Shown piece by piece: positions 20,953 to 21,684 of a stretch of 21,684 nt of DNA. The notes beneath the pieces were generated by a model. That model saw only the letters and a program-made list of their open reading frames with translations. It was not told the DNA's origin and did no database searches. The position numbers and the translations under genes are program-made. The DNA lies in assembly GCA_902761685.1 (NCBI GenBank), contig CACWLI010000021.1:3869-25552 (forward strand). The letters run 5' to 3'. How positions within the stretch are numbered: the stretch's first letter is position 1; every line of letters starts with the position of its first letter. Source of the DNA: an uncultured Erysipelotrichaceae bacterium (lineage in GTDB: Bacteria; Bacillota_I; Bacilli_A; RF39; UBA660).

Positions 20953-21684
20953 ATAATATTTCATTTGCATCTTGTAATTTAACACTTACTAATTTTGATA
21001 CACCTGACTCTTGCATTGTTATTCCATATAATGTATTAGCATATTCCATTGTCTTCTTTTTATGAGTGATTATTAAGAATTGTGTTTTATTCTTATAGTG
21101 ATCTAAATATTTACCAAACTGACAAACGTTTGCTTCATCTAGGGCTGCTTCAACCTCATCAAATAAACAGAATGGAACTGTTCTAACATTAAGTATTGCG
21201 AATAATAAACTTATTGCTGTTAGGGTTTTTTCTCCTCCTGACAATAATGAAATCGTTGTTAATTTCTTACCTGGAGGTGATGCAACTATATCAACACCTG
21301 TTGTTAGTAGGTCATCTGGATTAGTTAATTTTAAATCTGCTGATCCACCATTGAATAGTTCCTTAAATACATGTTTAAATTCTTCTCTAATTTTATCAAA
21401 AGTTGCTGCAAATTCTTCTTTCATTACTGCATCCATTTCATTCATTATCTTTAATAATGTATCTTCTGCAGATAATAAGTCATCTCTTTGTTTTGTTAAG
21501 AATTCATATCTTGTATTTACTTTTTCATACTCTTCAATAGATTCTAAGTTGACCATTCCAATTCTTTTAATATTAGCTCTGTAATTATCAACTTTTTCTC
21601 TAGCCTCTTCTGGTTCAATATCTAATACATAATTGTTTTTAGCATGTTCAAATGTCATTTCATAATCAGTTGATAAAATACTTA
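20951..21684 (-). CDS. smc: chromosome segregation ATPase SMC, C-terminal part (cut by window edge)
   Basis: The C-terminal ~244 residues of SMC; the reading frame stays open to the window edge (ILSTDYEMTFEHA upstream of the first ATG), so the gene starts outside. Visible are the end of the coiled coil, the conserved NLESIEEYEKVNTRYEFL joint, then the ATPase head with the signature motif LSGGEKTLTAISLLFA and Walker B CLFDEVEAALDEANV, followed by FLIITHKKKTMEYANTLYG. SMC with ScpA and ScpB compacts and separates the chromosome. Confidence 0.95.
   Translation of the reverse strand, partial: SILSTDYEMTFEHAKNNYVLDIEPEEAREKVDNYRANIKRIGMVNLESIEEYEKVNTRYEFLTKQRDDLLSAEDTLLKIMNEMDAVMKEEFAATFDKIREEFKHVFKELFNGGSADLKLTNPDDLLTTGVDIVASPPGKKLTTISLLSGGEKTLTAISLLFAILNVRTVPFCLFDEVEAALDEANVCQFGKYLDHYKNKTQFLIITHKKKTMEYANTLYGITMQESGVSKLVSVKLQDANEIL

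Noticed and set aside
1..21684. tRNA or rRNA genes as integration sites
   Set aside because: No cloverleaf, GTTCRA-type T-loop in context, or rRNA-like GC-rich stretch was seen anywhere in the window.

Overview
This is a very AT-rich chromosomal window from a low-GC Gram-positive bacterium. Dense genes with AGGAG-type ribosome binding sites, extended -10 promoters (TGnTATAAT), short U-tailed terminators, a class B sortase with an NPTTG-anchored surface protein, and comEA/comEC, ftsW, def and smc all fit an uncultured gut member of the Bacilli (RF39- or Erysipelotrichales-like). That placement is inference. Tryptophan is read from TGG and TGA does not appear as a sense codon, so the code is standard, not mycoplasmal.

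Right part (about 12.5-21.7 kb), housekeeping and surface genes. On the minus strand: the 3' part of smc, a class B sortase, a frameshifted membrane-anchored protein, ftsW, a frameshifted exported Cys-rich protein, and a GdpP-like DHH/DHHA1 phosphoesterase. On the plus strand: a 48-aa YjcZ-like membrane peptide, an HExxH protein, peptide deformylase, and a starch-binding-like (CBM26-like) surface protein divergent from the sortase. A perfect 22-bp palindrome lies between the sortase and the surface protein.

Middle part (9.8-12.5 kb): the competence genes comEA and comEC, overlapping by 38 bp. comEA seems to begin at an AUU codon. The only upstream in-frame AUG-like codon (GTG) sits inside a terminator, and a strong GGAGGTG site directly precedes ATT.

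Left part (0.2-9.8 kb), the unusual region. Downstream of intact comEC, the 3' end of comEC (C-terminal half of its metallo-beta-lactamase domain) recurs five more times, always in the same orientation and always separated by cargo. In transcription order: comEC - trpF - [short remnant R4] - phosphatase, CutA-like, MFS exporter - [copy R3] - PDDEXK nuclease, DUF488-like - [copy R2] - DinD, tandem deoxyribosyltransferase-like protein - [copy R1] - radical SAM - [short remnant R5] - decayed dinD. The three long copies begin at exactly the same point, the codons of the HGDxDHMG metal-binding motif, and all carry the same extra base there. They stay open for about 190 codons and differ from each other. 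Most cargo units have their own extended -10 promoter and end in a terminator just before the next comEC copy. I infer a stepwise cassette array: each incoming element brings a replacement comEC 3' end, which keeps comEC intact, and pushes the old 3' end plus older cargo downstream. No recombinase is in the window. Much of the cargo resembles defence or stress genes (DinD, YhcG-like nuclease, deoxyribosyltransferase/SLOG-like protein, DUF488-like protein, radical SAM).
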